Below, one piece after another: positions 55,056 through 64,000 of a DNA stretch of 64,000 nucleotides (position 1 is the first letter of the stretch; each line of letters starts with the position of its first letter). The notes beneath the pieces were generated by a model. The model saw only the letters and a program-made list of their open reading frames with translations. It searched no databases and had not been told where the DNA came from. A program made the position numbers and the translations under genes. This DNA comes from Pseudomonas chlororaphis subsp. aurantiaca (GTDB lineage: Bacteria > Pseudomonadota > Gammaproteobacteria > Pseudomonadales > Pseudomonadaceae), in assembly GCF_013466605.1 (NCBI RefSeq), contig NZ_CP059162.1, forward strand, positions 3,844,001 through 3,908,000, given 5' to 3'.

Positions 55056-56690
55056 ATGAACAGCTTACGCAGAATGTCGATCAGCCGCCGGCTGTGGCTG
55101 ATCCTGATTGTGGCGGTACTGATGCTGCTGACCCTGGGCATGCTGATGCTCAAGCAGATCCGCGACGACCTGTACCAGGCCAAGGCCCAGAAGACCCAGC
55201 ATGTGGTGCAGACTGCCAACGGCGTGCTGGCCCATTTCCAGGGCCTGGAAAGTGCCGGCAGCCTCGATCGCGCGACGGCGCAGAAGCAGGCGCTGAGCGT
55301 CATCCGCGGGCTGCGCTACGACCAGAGCGACTACTTCTGGATCAACGACCTGACCCCGGTCATGGTCATGCACCCGACCAACCCCAAGCTCGACGGCCAG
55401 AACCTCGCGGCGATCCGCGACCCGGACGGCTTTGCCGTGTTCAACGAAATGGTGGCCATCGCCAAGGCCAAGGGCGCCGGCATGGTCAACTATCGCTGGC
55501 CGAAACCGGGCGCCAGCGAGCCGGTGCAAAAGACCTCCTATGTCCAGCTGTTCCAGCCCTGGGGCTGGATCATCGGTTCGGGGGTGTACATCGATGACGT
55601 GCAAGCCGAGTTCCGCAGCCAGGTGGTGAAAGCCTCGGTCGTCGGCATCGCCATTGCCCTGCTCATGGCCCTGCTGGTGTTGCTGATCGCTCGCAGCATC
55701 GTCCGCCCGTTGCAGGAAACCGTGCACGCCATGGCCAACATCGCCAGCGGCGAAAGCGACCTGACCCGCACCCTCGACACCCATGGCCAGGACGAGGTAA
55801 CCGAACTGGCCCGTCACTTCAACGGTTTCACCGCCAAGCTGCGTCTTGTCGTCAGCCAGCTGCAGGTGTCGGCCAGCGCCCTGGCGCAATCCTCCACCGA
55901 CCTGGGTGCCAATGCCAGCCAGGCCCAGGAACGCAGCCAGCAGCAGTCGCAGCAGATGGAACTGGTGGCCACCGCCATCAACCAGGTGACCTACGGCGTA
56001 CAGGACGTGGCGAAGAATGCCGAGCACGCCGCCAGCGAGATGCGCGCCGCCGAGGCCCAGGCCCAGCAGGGCCAGGTCAATATCGACGGCAGCCTGCAAC
56101 AGATCGACTGGCTCTCGGCCACCATCGACCAGGCGGTGGAGGTGATTCGCACCCTGGCCCAGGAAAGCACCCAGATCGGCAGCGTGCTGGAGGTGATCCA
56201 CTCGATCGCCGAGCAGACCAACCTGCTGGCGCTCAACGCAGCGATCGAAGCCGCGCGGGCCGGCGAACAGGGCCGTGGGTTCGCTGTGGTGGCCGATGAG
56301 GTGCGCCTGCTGGCCCAGCGGACGCAGAAATCCACCGCCGAGATCCAGTCGATGATCGAGCGCCTGCAAGGGCACTCGGAAGCCGCGGTGAGAGTCATCG
56401 GCGACAGCAGCCGGGCTTCGCAGCAGACCATCGAGCAGGCCGGGCTGGCCGGGGAAAGCCTGAACGCCATCGGTCAGGCTCTGCGCAACCTCAACGGGCT
56501 GAATGCCTCCATCGCCAGCGCCACCCTGCAACAGGCCCATGTGGTCGAAGACATCAACCAGAACGTGACCCAGGCCGCCGGCCTGTCCCACAGCACGGCC
56601 CTCGCGGCCGAGCAGTCCAGTGCCGCCAGCCTGCACCTCAAGGAATTGAGCGAGCAGCTCAACGGCCTGTTGCGCCAGTTCCGGGTCTGA
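55056..56690 (+). CDS. methyl-accepting chemotaxis protein with single-Cache sensor
   Basis: 544 aa from ATG 55056 (GGGAG upstream); the frame open to 54963 adds sense-free residues. TM1 about 13-33, periplasmic sCache-type domain ([36 protein letters not shown]), TM2 about 188-210 ([20 protein letters not shown]), HAMP, then the signalling hairpin with [20 protein letters not shown] and [18 protein letters not shown]. Members often sense small carboxylates or amines; ligand not predicted. Confidence 0.93.
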   Translation: MNSLRRMSISRRLWLILIVAVLMLLTLGMLMLKQIRDDLYQAKAQKTQHVVQTANGVLAHFQGLESAGSLDRATAQKQALSVIRGLRYDQSDYFWINDLTPVMVMHPTNPKLDGQNLAAIRDPDGFAVFNEMVAIAKAKGAGMVNYRWPKPGASEPVQKTSYVQLFQPWGWIIGSGVYIDDVQAEFRSQVVKASVVGIAIALLMALLVLLIARSIVRPLQETVHAMANIASGESDLTRTLDTHGQDEVTELARHFNGFTAKLRLVVSQLQVSASALAQSSTDLGANASQAQERSQQQSQQMELVATAINQVTYGVQDVAKNAEHAASEMRAAEAQAQQGQVNIDGSLQQIDWLSATIDQAVEVIRTLAQESTQIGSVLEVIHSIAEQTNLLALNAAIEAARAGEQGRGFAVVADEVRLLAQRTQKSTAEIQSMIERLQGHSEAAVRVIGDSSRASQQTIEQAGLAGESLNAIGQALRNLNGLNASIASATLQQAHVVEDINQNVTQAAGLSHSTALAAEQSSAASLHLKELSEQLNGLLRQFRV

Positions 56691-56797
56691 GACTGTCCGT
56701 TGGCGGGGTTCGCCTCGCCACGGTTGCCGGCCTTCACTAACATGCAAGGCCGCTTCTGGTTACAATCCGCACCCTCCTTTGCTTCCAGGTAGTTTTC

Positions 56798-57364
56798 ATG
56801 TCCGGGCTTGAACTGTTCGCCGCTGCACTCGGCGTGATCGCCGTCTGGCTGACAGTCAGACAGAACCCCTGGTGCTGGCCGATCGGCCTGGTCATGGTGC
56901 TGCTGTACAGCTGGATCTTCTTCGAGGTGAAGCTGTATTCGGACATGCTGCTGCAAGTGGTCTACGCCGCCCTGCAACTCTATGGCTGGTGGCAATGGAC
57001 CCGCGGCGGCGCCAGCCATCAGGGGCGTCCGGTCAGCCTGCTGGCGCCCCGCTCGATGCTGTTGGGCCTGAGCCTCGGGGCTGTCGGCAGCCTGCTGCTG
57101 GGGGCCGCCATGGCCCATTGGACCGATGCCGCGCAACCCTGGCTGGACGCCGCGCTGACCGGCTTCAGCCTGGTGGCGCAATGGTGGATGGCGCAGAAGC
57201 GCGTGCAATGCTGGCCGCTGTGGATTGCCGTCGACGTGATTTTTGTCGGCCTGTTCATCTACAAGGATCTGTACCTGACAGCGGCACTCTACGGGCTGTT
57301 CACCCTGCTCGCCGTGCAGGGCTGGCGCGCCTGGCGGGCCGACCCGGCGTTGCGCCCGGCATGA
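56798..57364 (+). CDS. pnuC: PnuC-type nicotinamide riboside/mononucleotide transporter
   Basis: 188 aa with seven hydrophobic segments. Family motifs: NPWCWPIGLVMVLLYSWIFF, KLYSDMLLQVVYAALQLYGW with W-x-W, and WPLWIAVDVIFVGLFIYKDL. PnuC lets vitamin B3 ribosides enter by facilitated diffusion, trapped by phosphorylation. The next gene, a NadR-like kinase, overlaps by 4 bp (ATGA), fitting this pathway. Confidence 0.92.
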   Translation: MSGLELFAAALGVIAVWLTVRQNPWCWPIGLVMVLLYSWIFFEVKLYSDMLLQVVYAALQLYGWWQWTRGGASHQGRPVSLLAPRSMLLGLSLGAVGSLLLGAAMAHWTDAAQPWLDAALTGFSLVAQWWMAQKRVQCWPLWIAVDVIFVGLFIYKDLYLTAALYGLFTLLAVQGWRAWRADPALRPA

Positions 57365-57885
57365 AGGTCCTGGTGCTGACCGGCCCCGAGTCCAGCGGCA
57401 AAAGCTGGCTCAGCGGCCACTTGCAGGCGCGCTTCGGCGGCATCCAGGTGGGCGAGTACGTCCGCCATTTCATCGAGCAGCACCGGCGCGACACCTGCCT
57501 GGCGGATATCCCGGAGATTGCCCGCGGCCAGTTGGCCTGGGAAGACCAGGCCCGGACGCAACACCCGCCGCTGCTGATTCTCGACACTCACCTGCTGAGC
57601 AATATGCTCTGGAGCCAGACCCTGTTCGGCGCCTGCCCGGACTGGCTGGAACCCGAGTTGCTGGCTCGCCGCTATGATCTGCACCTGCTCCTCTCGCCGG
57701 AAGATGTCGGCTGGAGCGACGACGGCCAGCGCTGCCAACCCCAACTGAGCGAGCGCCTGGCCTTCTTCAAGGCCACCGGTGATTGGCTGGTGCGACACCA
57801 GCAGCCCTTCGAAGTGATTCGCGGCGACTGGGAAGCCCGTCGGCAGCGGGCATTCGAACGGGTCGAGCGCCTGCTTCAGGGTTAG
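57361..57885 (+). CDS. NadR-like ribosylnicotinamide kinase domain protein
   Basis: 174 aa, ATG 57361 overlapping the pnuC stop. P-loop VLTGPESSGKSWLSGHLQAR, lid and substrate segments VGEYVRHFIEQHRR, then LILDTHLLSNMLWSQTLFG. This matches the C-terminal kinase domain of NadR without the HTH and NMN adenylyltransferase parts. It probably phosphorylates nicotinamide riboside brought in by PnuC. Confidence 0.85.
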   Translation: MKVLVLTGPESSGKSWLSGHLQARFGGIQVGEYVRHFIEQHRRDTCLADIPEIARGQLAWEDQARTQHPPLLILDTHLLSNMLWSQTLFGACPDWLEPELLARRYDLHLLLSPEDVGWSDDGQRCQPQLSERLAFFKATGDWLVRHQQPFEVIRGDWEARRQRAFERVERLLQG

Positions 57886-58240
57886 TCGAGCCCTCTGCTC
57901 AATTCGCCGTTTTCTCTCCACCGCTGGCGGAAAAACTGTCCACTCCTGAAACACTCGCCATTGTGTAAAAGCGCTGAATCAAAAGGCTTTTCACCGTCCG
58001 TCAGGCAACTGTTAACCCTGTGACACACCCCCTCGCAAGCCTTGGATCCAGAGCGCCGCCCCGACGATACCGGCCTGTTGGAGGCTGTCGCTGTCTCATC
58101 GCTGAAACGGCGGTGCTGCGGCCAATGCCTCGAATACTCATAACCTGTTGAATTGCTGAAACAATCGAAAAGCGGCACGGCTTCTGCTCTCTCCCTCGCA
58201 ACGCCGGCTAGGGCCAGCGACAAAAGAAGGGAATGCTGCC
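57886..58240. other. intergenic region upstream of fapA
   Basis: 355 bp without a gene. It contains the sigma-54-type promoter at 58173-58188 and should hold activator sites upstream. A short ORF on the minus strand is not supported. Confidence 0.6.
58173..58188 (+). promoter_or_regulatory. candidate sigma-54 promoter of the fap operon
   Basis: CGGCACGGCTTCTGCT has GG (58174-58175) and GC (58186-58187) separated by exactly 10 bases, the -24/-12 spacing, and matches GGCACG. It lies 53 bp before the fapA start. A sigma-54 activator gene lies at the other end of the operon. Confidence 0.6.
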
Positions 58241-58702
58241 GTGGAGAATCTCAATTCAGCTCTGACTCGCCTGCTGCTGATCGGCTGTGCCATCAGCTCG
58301 CTGCTCAGCCTCCCGGTCCAGGCTGCCGGCGACATCAGGGACGGCCGGATCGTTCTCGACCGCGACGTCCAACCTCATACCGTCGGCCGCCCTCCGCTGC
58401 GTCCTGATCCCTACCCGACCACCGTCAATGCCAACCCATCGGCCCGGGTCAAACAGATGACCAGCAACACCGAATTGAGCGACGGCGATTTTGCCGGGGT
58501 CAGCAGCGGTTCCACGATCAGCAGCAGCGTCATGCCCAACGGCGTCAACCTGCAGGGGCTGAACACCGTCACCAATCCCAACGGCATGGCCGGCATGAGC
58601 GCCGGCCACGGCGGCGGCAGCGGCGGCGCCATCTCCGGCACCATCAACCGCTCCCTGAATTCTGGCCTGGCTCCTTTGGGCAGACTGGCCGGAGGCCAAT
58701 GA
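58241..58702 (+). CDS. fapA: functional amyloid protein FapA
   Basis: 153 aa from GTG 58241, 9 bases after GAAGGG. Signal peptide to about residue 29 (LLLIGCAISSLLSLPVQAA). The mature part is short, Gly/Ser/Asn-rich, ending in SGTINRSLNSGLAPLGRLAG. FapA is thought to chaperone or limit FapB/FapC fibril formation in the periplasm. First gene of fapABCDEF; fapB starts 1 bp after its stop. Confidence 0.88.
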   Translation: MENLNSALTRLLLIGCAISSLLSLPVQAAGDIRDGRIVLDRDVQPHTVGRPPLRPDPYPTTVNANPSARVKQMTSNTELSDGDFAGVSSGSTISSSVMPNGVNLQGLNTVTNPNGMAGMSAGHGGGSGGAISGTINRSLNSGLAPLGRLAGGQ

Positions 58703-58703
58703 G

Positions 58704-59282
58704 ATGACCCGTACCCTCGTATGGCTTGCATTGTTCGGCTGCGCTTCGGTGATGGCCGATCCAGGCATCCAGGCGGTGGACACCGCCACCCTTCACAACT
58801 CCGGCGCCCGCTACAACGGCAACTTCAACGTCAACCAGGCCGCCGGCGACCAGCAGCAACAGACCAACACACGCGCCATCGCCATCGGCACCGACGCCCA
58901 GGCCACCACCGTGGTCCGGCAGAAGCTCGGCACCCCGGCCAACAGCGCGATCGACGCCACCAGCAGCATCGGCGGCAACGCTTTCAGCAACGGCAACGGG
59001 GTCCTGGGCGTGAACCAGGGGGCCGGGGCCAACAACCAGATGGTCAACGCAATGCGAGTGAGCATCAGTGCCCAGCCGCAAAGCATCGACGACAGCGTCC
59101 TGTCCCAGCAGAACGTGGCGCTGTTACCAGGCTCGGGAGCAACTGACGCTTCCAAAGGCAGCCGCCAGGTCCTTACCAGCGACCAGGCCTTCACCGGCAG
59201 CCGGGGAGTGATTCAGGTGAACCAGAGTGCCGGGGTGGGGAACCGAATGGCTAACACCCTGAGCATACGGGTCGCTGACTGA
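58704..59282 (+). CDS. fapB: functional amyloid minor subunit/nucleator FapB
   Basis: 192 aa with signal peptide (LVWLALFGCASVMA). Three imperfect amyloid repeats: GNFNVNQAAGDQQQQTN, GVLGVNQGAGANNQMVN, GVIQVNQSAGVGNRMAN. Same repeat type as FapC, with shorter linkers. Considered the fibril nucleator and a minor fibre component. Confidence 0.92.
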   Translation: MTRTLVWLALFGCASVMADPGIQAVDTATLHNSGARYNGNFNVNQAAGDQQQQTNTRAIAIGTDAQATTVVRQKLGTPANSAIDATSSIGGNAFSNGNGVLGVNQGAGANNQMVNAMRVSISAQPQSIDDSVLSQQNVALLPGSGATDASKGSRQVLTSDQAFTGSRGVIQVNQSAGVGNRMANTLSIRVAD

Positions 59283-59345
59283 CCCGCAGCAGTGCGATTG
59301 GAAGGTACCAACACTTAACCAACTAAATATGCACGGAGAAACACC

Positions 59346-60365
59346 ATGAAACCTACAATGGCTCTCAAGCCACTGGTTTTTGCCCTCGCCGCGGTCATGG
59401 CAATCGCCGCACAGGCAGGCGGTAATGACAACAACCACGGAGGTCACGGTGGTCACGGTGGCCATGGCGGTCACCACGGCGGTCACGGCGGCCAAGACCT
59501 CAACACCAAGCTGCAACTCACCGCCGGTGCGGTGGCCAGCGTAACCGACGAGCAGTTCAGCTCGGGCAACAGCGTCAGCAACCGCGGCACCAATAACAAC
59601 GCCGACGCCAGCAACTCGATGAACAACTCCAACGGCAACATGGGCGCCAACGTGGCTGCCGGCGACGGCAACCAACAAGACAACGCCGTCGCCCTGGCCA
59701 CCGCCGATGAAAGCTTCATCTTCGGCAGCGCGGTAGCCACTTCCAGCGCGACCCAGACCAACACCAACAACACGGTAAAAAACTGGTCCACGCAAAACAG
59801 CGCAACACTCGACAATGCAGGCAACAGCGGCTCCGGCAACATCGGCATCAACGTCACCGCCGGCAACTTCAACCAACAGAAAAACAACCTGGCAATCGCC
59901 GTATCCGGCGGACGCGTAGCGACCGCGTCGGCTTCGGCCGACCAGACTTCCACTGGCCTGGACGTGGACAACAAGGGTGTGCGTACCTACAAAAAAGACA
60001 CCCTCAGCGGCGAGTTCAATGCCTCTGGCACCTACAAAGGCACCGGCTACGGCAAGATCCAGGGCGACGACGATCACCATGGCGGCGGTCATCATGGCTA
60101 CGGTGATCGTAGTGGCGGTGGCGACCACGATAATGGCAATCAGAAGTTCACCTTCAAGGAACAAGGGACGATCGAACTTTCCGGCGTCTGGACGAAGCAA
60201 GTGCTGACCAAAGACGGCTGGAAAAACCCTGTGATCAACAACGCGTCGATGTCTGGCTCGATGAACGGCTTCTCCGGCAACGGCGGCGCCAACGTCTCGG
60301 CGGGTGTCGGCAACCAACAAAGCAACTCGCTGTCCATCGCTGCCGGCTGCAGAGCCTGCCTGTAA
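59346..60365 (+). CDS. fapC: functional amyloid major subunit FapC
   Basis: 339 aa, ATG 59346 after GGAGAAACACC. Signal peptide, then an unusual His-Gly linker (HGGHGGHGGHGGHHGGHGG), repeat 1 GNMGANVAAGDGNQQDN, repeat 2 GNIGINVTAGNFNQQKN, a second His/Asp/Gly linker (DDDHHGGGHHGYGDRSGGGD) and repeat 3 GGANVSAGVGNQQSN. It ends in C335-R-A-C338, the conserved C-x-x-C of FapC. Forms the extracellular fibrils of the biofilm matrix. A hairpin follows directly. Confidence 0.95.
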   Translation: MKPTMALKPLVFALAAVMAIAAQAGGNDNNHGGHGGHGGHGGHHGGHGGQDLNTKLQLTAGAVASVTDEQFSSGNSVSNRGTNNNADASNSMNNSNGNMGANVAAGDGNQQDNAVALATADESFIFGSAVATSSATQTNTNNTVKNWSTQNSATLDNAGNSGSGNIGINVTAGNFNQQKNNLAIAVSGGRVATASASADQTSTGLDVDNKGVRTYKKDTLSGEFNASGTYKGTGYGKIQGDDDHHGGGHHGYGDRSGGGDHDNGNQKFTFKEQGTIELSGVWTKQVLTKDGWKNPVINNASMSGSMNGFSGNGGANVSAGVGNQQSNSLSIAAGCRACL

Positions 60366-60380
60366 TCACGAGAGTGACGA

Positions 60381-60404
60381 AAGCCCCGGAAACGGGGCTT
60401 TTCC
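60381..60404 (+). terminator. hairpin between fapC and fapD, partial terminator
   Basis: AAGCCCCG, loop GAAA, CGGGGCTT, then TTCC. The short T-run suggests partial termination, which would give more fapABC than fapDEF mRNA. Confidence 0.75.
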
Positions 60405-60428
60405 ACAGTCCCACAAGGCGTAGCGATC

Positions 60429-61109
60429 ATGCGAATGGCGACCTTCTCTCTTTTGCTTTGTCTGACGGGCCTGGCTCAGGCCGCACAGATGCCGGTGGCC
60501 GTGCTGCCTGGCGGAAACCTGGTGTACAAGCAGGTGCAAAGCGTCCGGGAGCGCAAATTCGCCGACCTGGTCGAGCAGAAAACCGACTTCAGCTGCGGCG
60601 CCGCCGCGCTGGCGACGGTACTGCGCCAGGCCTACTGGCTCGATGTCGATGAGGAGCACGTCATCAAAGGCATGCTGGCCACCGCTGACCAGGACCTTGT
60701 GCGTACCCAGGGTTTCTCCATGCTGGACATGAAGCGCTACCTGGAAAGCATCGGCATGCGCGCCCGGGGCTACCGGATACCTCCCGACAAACTGCAGGCG
60801 GTTTCCATTCCGGTGGTGGTACTGATGGACATTCGTGGTTACAAGCACTTCGTGGTCATGCAGCGGGCGCAGAAAGACTGGGTCTATATCGGCGACCCCG
60901 TCCTCGGCCATAAACGCTACTCCCACGAAGACTTTGTCAAAGGCTGGAACGGTATCGTCTTCGCCATCGTCGGCCCCGGCTACGACAAGGCCAACGCCTT
61001 GCTCGACCCGCCCAACCCGCTGACCGCAAAGAACAAGCTGGATACCTTCAACCCGGTCAAAGACGCAGAACTGATGGAATTCGGTTTCATTCAGAGCGAC
61101 TTCTTCTAG
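60429..61109 (+). CDS. fapD: C39-like cysteine peptidase FapD
   Basis: 226 aa with signal peptide to about residue 19. Papain-like C39 triad visible: C56 in KTDFSCGAAALATVL, H140 in RGYKHFVVMQ and D156 in WVYIGDPVLG. Needed for export of Fap subunits in the periplasm; no ABC transporter domain is attached, unlike bacteriocin C39 peptidases. Confidence 0.92.
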   Translation: MRMATFSLLLCLTGLAQAAQMPVAVLPGGNLVYKQVQSVRERKFADLVEQKTDFSCGAAALATVLRQAYWLDVDEEHVIKGMLATADQDLVRTQGFSMLDMKRYLESIGMRARGYRIPPDKLQAVSIPVVVLMDIRGYKHFVVMQRAQKDWVYIGDPVLGHKRYSHEDFVKGWNGIVFAIVGPGYDKANALLDPPNPLTAKNKLDTFNPVKDAELMEFGFIQSDFF

Positions 61110-61153
61110 GGTCGCCCTAAGGATAAAGGGGCAGGATGCTCCGGGAGCTGCAG

Positions 61154-61900
61154 ATGAAAAGCGCTTACTGGCTGGCCGCTGCCTGCCTGGTCACAAGTCT
61201 TCCTGCATACGCCAACGCAGGGTTCAAGCCTATCGAAATCAAGGACCAGGAACTCTCCGAGCTCCGTGGTCGCTACGTCATGCCGGGGCGGATCATCAGC
61301 TTCGGCATTGTCATGAGCAGCACCTGGCGCAACGCCTCGGGCGATCTGATCGGCGCCACGACCTCGATGCAGATCCAGCAATCGACGATCAAGCCTGAAT
61401 TCTATGTCTCCACGATCACCGAAACCGGCAACGGCTCCACGCCGACCCAGGGCTCGGGCAACGTGATCGGCGGCGCGGGCCTGGCCACCACCCAAGGGGT
61501 GACCCAGAGCGTACGCGCGGCGGGCGACCGCAATAGCGCCTATAACAACGTTTCCATCGACGTCAAGGAAGCCAGCCATGCTCCGGCGCTGGTGCCGGCG
61601 CAAGGCCAGCTATTGATGAGCGGGCAAACCATCAGCGGCAGCAACGCCGCGGGTAGCGTGGCCGTATCCGCCACCGGTGGCGGCATCCAGATGGCCATCC
61701 AGGCCAACAACAACCAGGGCTCAGCCGTGCAACAAGTGGCCCAGGGCGGCTTGCTGCAGAACACCCGCCTGCTGGGCGACAACAACCTGGTCAGCAACCT
61801 GACGCAACTGAACGTGGTACTCAACAATAACGGAGCGAGCACTGGCGCGTTGGATTGCAACCTGACCCAGCTCAAGGGCCTTCGCAACCTGGGATATTGA
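61154..61900 (+). CDS. fapE: functional amyloid protein FapE
   Basis: 248 aa from ATG 61154 (GGGAG 6 bases upstream, clean signal peptide ending AYANA); ATG 61136 would add six residues and also has a site. The mature part has weak amyloid-like repeats near the end (NNNQGSAVQQVAQGG, NNLVSNLTQLNVVLNNNG). FapE is found as a minor component of fibrils and may act as a subunit regulator. Located between fapD and fapF. Confidence 0.88.
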   Translation: MKSAYWLAAACLVTSLPAYANAGFKPIEIKDQELSELRGRYVMPGRIISFGIVMSSTWRNASGDLIGATTSMQIQQSTIKPEFYVSTITETGNGSTPTQGSGNVIGGAGLATTQGVTQSVRAAGDRNSAYNNVSIDVKEASHAPALVPAQGQLLMSGQTISGSNAAGSVAVSATGGGIQMAIQANNNQGSAVQQVAQGGLLQNTRLLGDNNLVSNLTQLNVVLNNNGASTGALDCNLTQLKGLRNLGY

Positions 61901-61945
61901 ACTACGCTGATTCTCGATCATTAGGCTCAAAGGGACGGCTTATTC

Positions 61946-63238
61946 ATGTATCGATCAGTCTCGCTGCGCGCGGTTGTATGTTTGAGCACGCTCCTCCCGA
62001 CGGCACTGCTGCAAGCAGCGCCTGATGCCGACGTTGAGGCCCTGAAACGAGAATTACTGGAGCTTAAGCAACGTTACGAAGTGCAGCAGCAAGCACTGGC
62101 GGTATTGGAACAACGGGTACGCCAGGTCGAGGAGCAACCGGCGGCGCCACCCCCGAAACGCCTGGCCAAGTCGCCAGCGGACATGCGTGGCAACCAGCAG
62201 GTGGCCGGGACCACGAGCAAAGGCCCGACCCCGGCCGGCGGCAGCTCCTACGGGGAATCGCTCAGGGATGATTCGCAACCGGCGCAGAGTGTGTCCAACC
62301 TGTACGACGAAGCCAGCGGCTTCTTCGGCGGCGGCAAGTTCAGTGTCGAGACCGGCCTGACCTACTCCCGTTACGACACCCGGCAGCTGATTCTCAACGG
62401 CTTCCTGGCGTTGGACTCGATCTTCCTCGGCAACATCAACCTGGACCGGATCAAGGCCGACAACTGGACCCTTGACCTCACGGCCCGCTATAACCTGGAC
62501 AACCGCTGGCAATTCGACGTCAACGTGCCGGTGATCTACCGCGAGTCGACCTACCAGTCCGGCGGCGCCCAGAACGGCGCGGCGGGCGTCACCAGCGAAA
62601 AGACCGTGTCCAAGGATCCGAGCCTCGGCGACGTGAACTTCGGCATCGCCTACAAATTTCTCGACGAATCGGTCAATACCCCGGATGCGGTGTTGACCTT
62701 GCGCGTCAAGGCGCCAACCGGCGAAGAGCCCTTCGGCATCAAGCTGCGCCAGGTCCAGGACAACACCAACCTGTTCGTCCCGGATGACCTGCCGACCGGT
62801 AACGGCGTCTGGTCGATCACCCCGGGTATCTCGCTGGTCAAGACCTTCGACCCGGCGGTGCTGTTCGGTACCCTCTCCTACACCCACAACCTGGAAGAGT
62901 CGTTCGACGACATCAGCTCCACGGTCAACCAGAAGATCCCGGGCAAGGTCAAGCTCGGCGACAGCTTCCAGATCGGCATGGGCATCGCCTTCGCGCTGAA
63001 CGAGAAGATGAGCATGTCGTTCTCCTTCTCGGACCTGGTCCAGCGCAAGAGCAAGCTCAAGGAGGATGGCGGCGATTGGCAGTCCGTGGTGTCCAGCGAT
63101 GCCAACGCCGGTTACTTCAACGTCGGCATGACCGTGGCGGCCACCAACAACCTGACCATAGTGCCCAACCTGTCCATCGGCCTGACCGACGATGCGCCGG
63201 ACTTCACCTTCAGCCTGAAATTCCCCTACTACTTCTAA
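61946..63238 (+). CDS. fapF: outer-membrane secretion pore FapF
   Basis: 430 aa with signal peptide (residues 1-24). Coiled-coil start [20 protein letters not shown] and [15 protein letters not shown], known to trimerise FapF, then a Pro/Ser linker and a 12-strand beta-barrel with alternating hydrophobics ending KFPYYF (terminal Phe, outer-membrane signature). Secretes FapB/FapC through the outer membrane. Terminator 63251-63287 follows. Confidence 0.95.
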   Translation: MYRSVSLRAVVCLSTLLPTALLQAAPDADVEALKRELLELKQRYEVQQQALAVLEQRVRQVEEQPAAPPPKRLAKSPADMRGNQQVAGTTSKGPTPAGGSSYGESLRDDSQPAQSVSNLYDEASGFFGGGKFSVETGLTYSRYDTRQLILNGFLALDSIFLGNINLDRIKADNWTLDLTARYNLDNRWQFDVNVPVIYRESTYQSGGAQNGAAGVTSEKTVSKDPSLGDVNFGIAYKFLDESVNTPDAVLTLRVKAPTGEEPFGIKLRQVQDNTNLFVPDDLPTGNGVWSITPGISLVKTFDPAVLFGTLSYTHNLEESFDDISSTVNQKIPGKVKLGDSFQIGMGIAFALNEKMSMSFSFSDLVQRKSKLKEDGGDWQSVVSSDANAGYFNVGMTVAATNNLTIVPNLSIGLTDDAPDFTFSLKFPYYF

Positions 63239-63250
63239 ACGCCAACCAAA

Positions 63251-63287
63251 AAAAGGCCCGCGGCGATCACCTCGCCGCGGGCCTTTT
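63251..63287. terminator. bidirectional terminator between fapF and the sigma-54 activator
   Basis: AAAAGGCCCGCGGCGA (63251-63266) pairs with TCGCCGCGGGCCTTTT (63272-63287); A-run before and T-run after let it serve both convergent genes. Confidence 0.92.
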
Positions 63288-63299
63288 CGTCGCACCGCC

Positions 63300-64000
63300 C
63301 TAGCGGATCTGATGCTTGTGCAGCAACCGGTAGAAAGTCGGGCGCGATACGCCCAGCACCCTGGCCGCGACACTCAGGTTGTCGCTGTGCCGATTCAACA
63401 CATCGCACAGGGCCTGGCGCTCGGCCCGGTGCTTGTAGTCCTCCAGCGTGCCCATGGGCGCGATGCTGGCCTGCGGGCTCAGCAGCCCCAGGTCCCGGGC
63501 CTCGATCTGCCGGCCCTCGGCCAGTACCAGGCCACGCCGCACCCGGTTGGCCAGCTCGCGGACATTGCCCGGCCAGTCGTGCTTGCCCATGGCCGCCAGC
63601 GCGTCTTCGCTGAAACTGCGCGGCCGGCGCCCGGTTTCCTGGCTATAGAAGTGGGAAAAATGGTTGGCCAGCATGCCGATATCACCATGCCGTTCGCGCA
63701 GTGGCGCGGTGACCACCTGCAACACGTTCAGGCGGTAATACAGGTCTTCGCGAAAGCGTCCTTTGTCGATCGCCGCCTCGAGGTCGACATGAGTCGCCGC
63801 CAGCACCCGTACATCCACCGGGATCGGTTGGCTGCCGCCCACCCGTTCAATGTGTTTTTCCTGCAAAAAGCGCAACAGATTGGCCTGCAGCTCCAGCGGC
63901 AGGTCGCCGATTTCGTCGAGAAACAGCGTGCCGCCATGGGCCGCCTCGATACGCCCGACCTTGCGTTGATGGGCGCCGGTGAACGCGCCCTTCTCATGGC
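63300..64000 (-). CDS. sigma-54-dependent activator (3' part, 5' end outside window)
   Basis: The frame is open to the window edge. It shows the sigma-54-contact loop GAFTGA, Walker [34 protein letters not shown], the sensor/arginine region ([29 protein letters not shown]) and a Fis-type HTH at the end ([19 protein letters not shown]). The N-terminal sensor domain is not in view. Convergent with fapF; together with the -24/-12 promoter before fapA it is a likely fap regulator. Confidence 0.9.
   Translation of the reverse strand, partial: HEKGAFTGAHQRKVGRIEAAHGGTLFLDEIGDLPLELQANLLRFLQEKHIERVGGSQPIPVDVRVLAATHVDLEAAIDKGRFREDLYYRLNVLQVVTAPLRERHGDIGMLANHFSHFYSQETGRRPRSFSEDALAAMGKHDWPGNVRELANRVRRGLVLAEGRQIEARDLGLLSPQASIAPMGTLEDYKHRAERQALCDVLNRHSDNLSVAARVLGVSRPTFYRLLHKHQIR

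Overview
The window looks like a Pseudomonas chromosome, most likely from the P. fluorescens group. The evidence is GC-rich codon use, a complete fapABCDEF functional-amyloid operon, a Ku-LigD pair, an LpxO-type lipid A hydroxylase, a PrtN-type pyocin activator in a phage remnant, and REP-like hairpins built on a CGCGGGCAAGC core. No rRNA, tRNA or CRISPR was found.

Layout. (1) 1-6096 is core-like: partial PQQ sugar dehydrogenase, a small exported protein, ku and ligD (bacterial NHEJ), a REP hairpin and lpxO. (2) 6600-47230 is a ~40.6 kb integrated island bounded by a 44-bp direct repeat (6606-6649 and 47187-47230, 42/44 identical). The right repeat covers the first codons of a YbiT-like ABC-F gene, so the island supplies that gene's start codon (TTG), ribosome binding site and upstream DNA. 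A decayed integrase 3' end beside the left repeat points to an earlier integration at the same site. (3) Inside the island, 6.7-38.3 kb is a toxin-rich cargo zone full of decayed IS3, IS5, IS6 and IS110-like remnants. It holds three giant RHS/YD-repeat proteins (1663, 1678 and 1666 aa) whose first ~1490 residues are nearly identical and whose C-terminal tips differ. Two copies come with an identical 335-aa partner and together form a ~5.9 kb inverted repeat; the third follows in tandem behind a truncated partner. Around them lie three paralogous non-exported proteins (429, 397 and 354 aa) and three paralogous exported four-cysteine proteins (190, 159 and 175 aa). (4) 38.3-47.2 kb is the early half of a cryptic prophage: holin, terminator, Q-like protein, VapE/primase, TraR, CII-like, Cro-like, CI, KilAC-like, PrtN, excisionase-like and integrase. 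No head, tail or terminase genes were recognised; the cargo zone occupies their place. (5) 47203-64000 is core-like: ABC-F, MFS transporter, hydrolase, azoreductase with divergent LysR, UppP, chemoreceptor, PnuC with a NadR-like kinase, then fapABCDEF followed by a convergent sigma-54 activator.

How it may work. The RHS tips share no long identity, but each has a His-Gly element and, 45-68 residues later, a Cys after a hydrophobic strand, as in clan CD (caspase-like) peptidases. No immunity gene follows any RHS gene. Because RHS1 faces RHS2 and RHS3 across almost identical 4.3-4.5 kb inverted cores, homologous recombination would invert the DNA between them and swap tips between expression sites. 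The RHS tip set with its 335-aa partner, the associated protein families, and this inversion geometry are the best candidates for an undescribed system here. The protease assignment and the switching are inferences from sequence reading, not tested facts.
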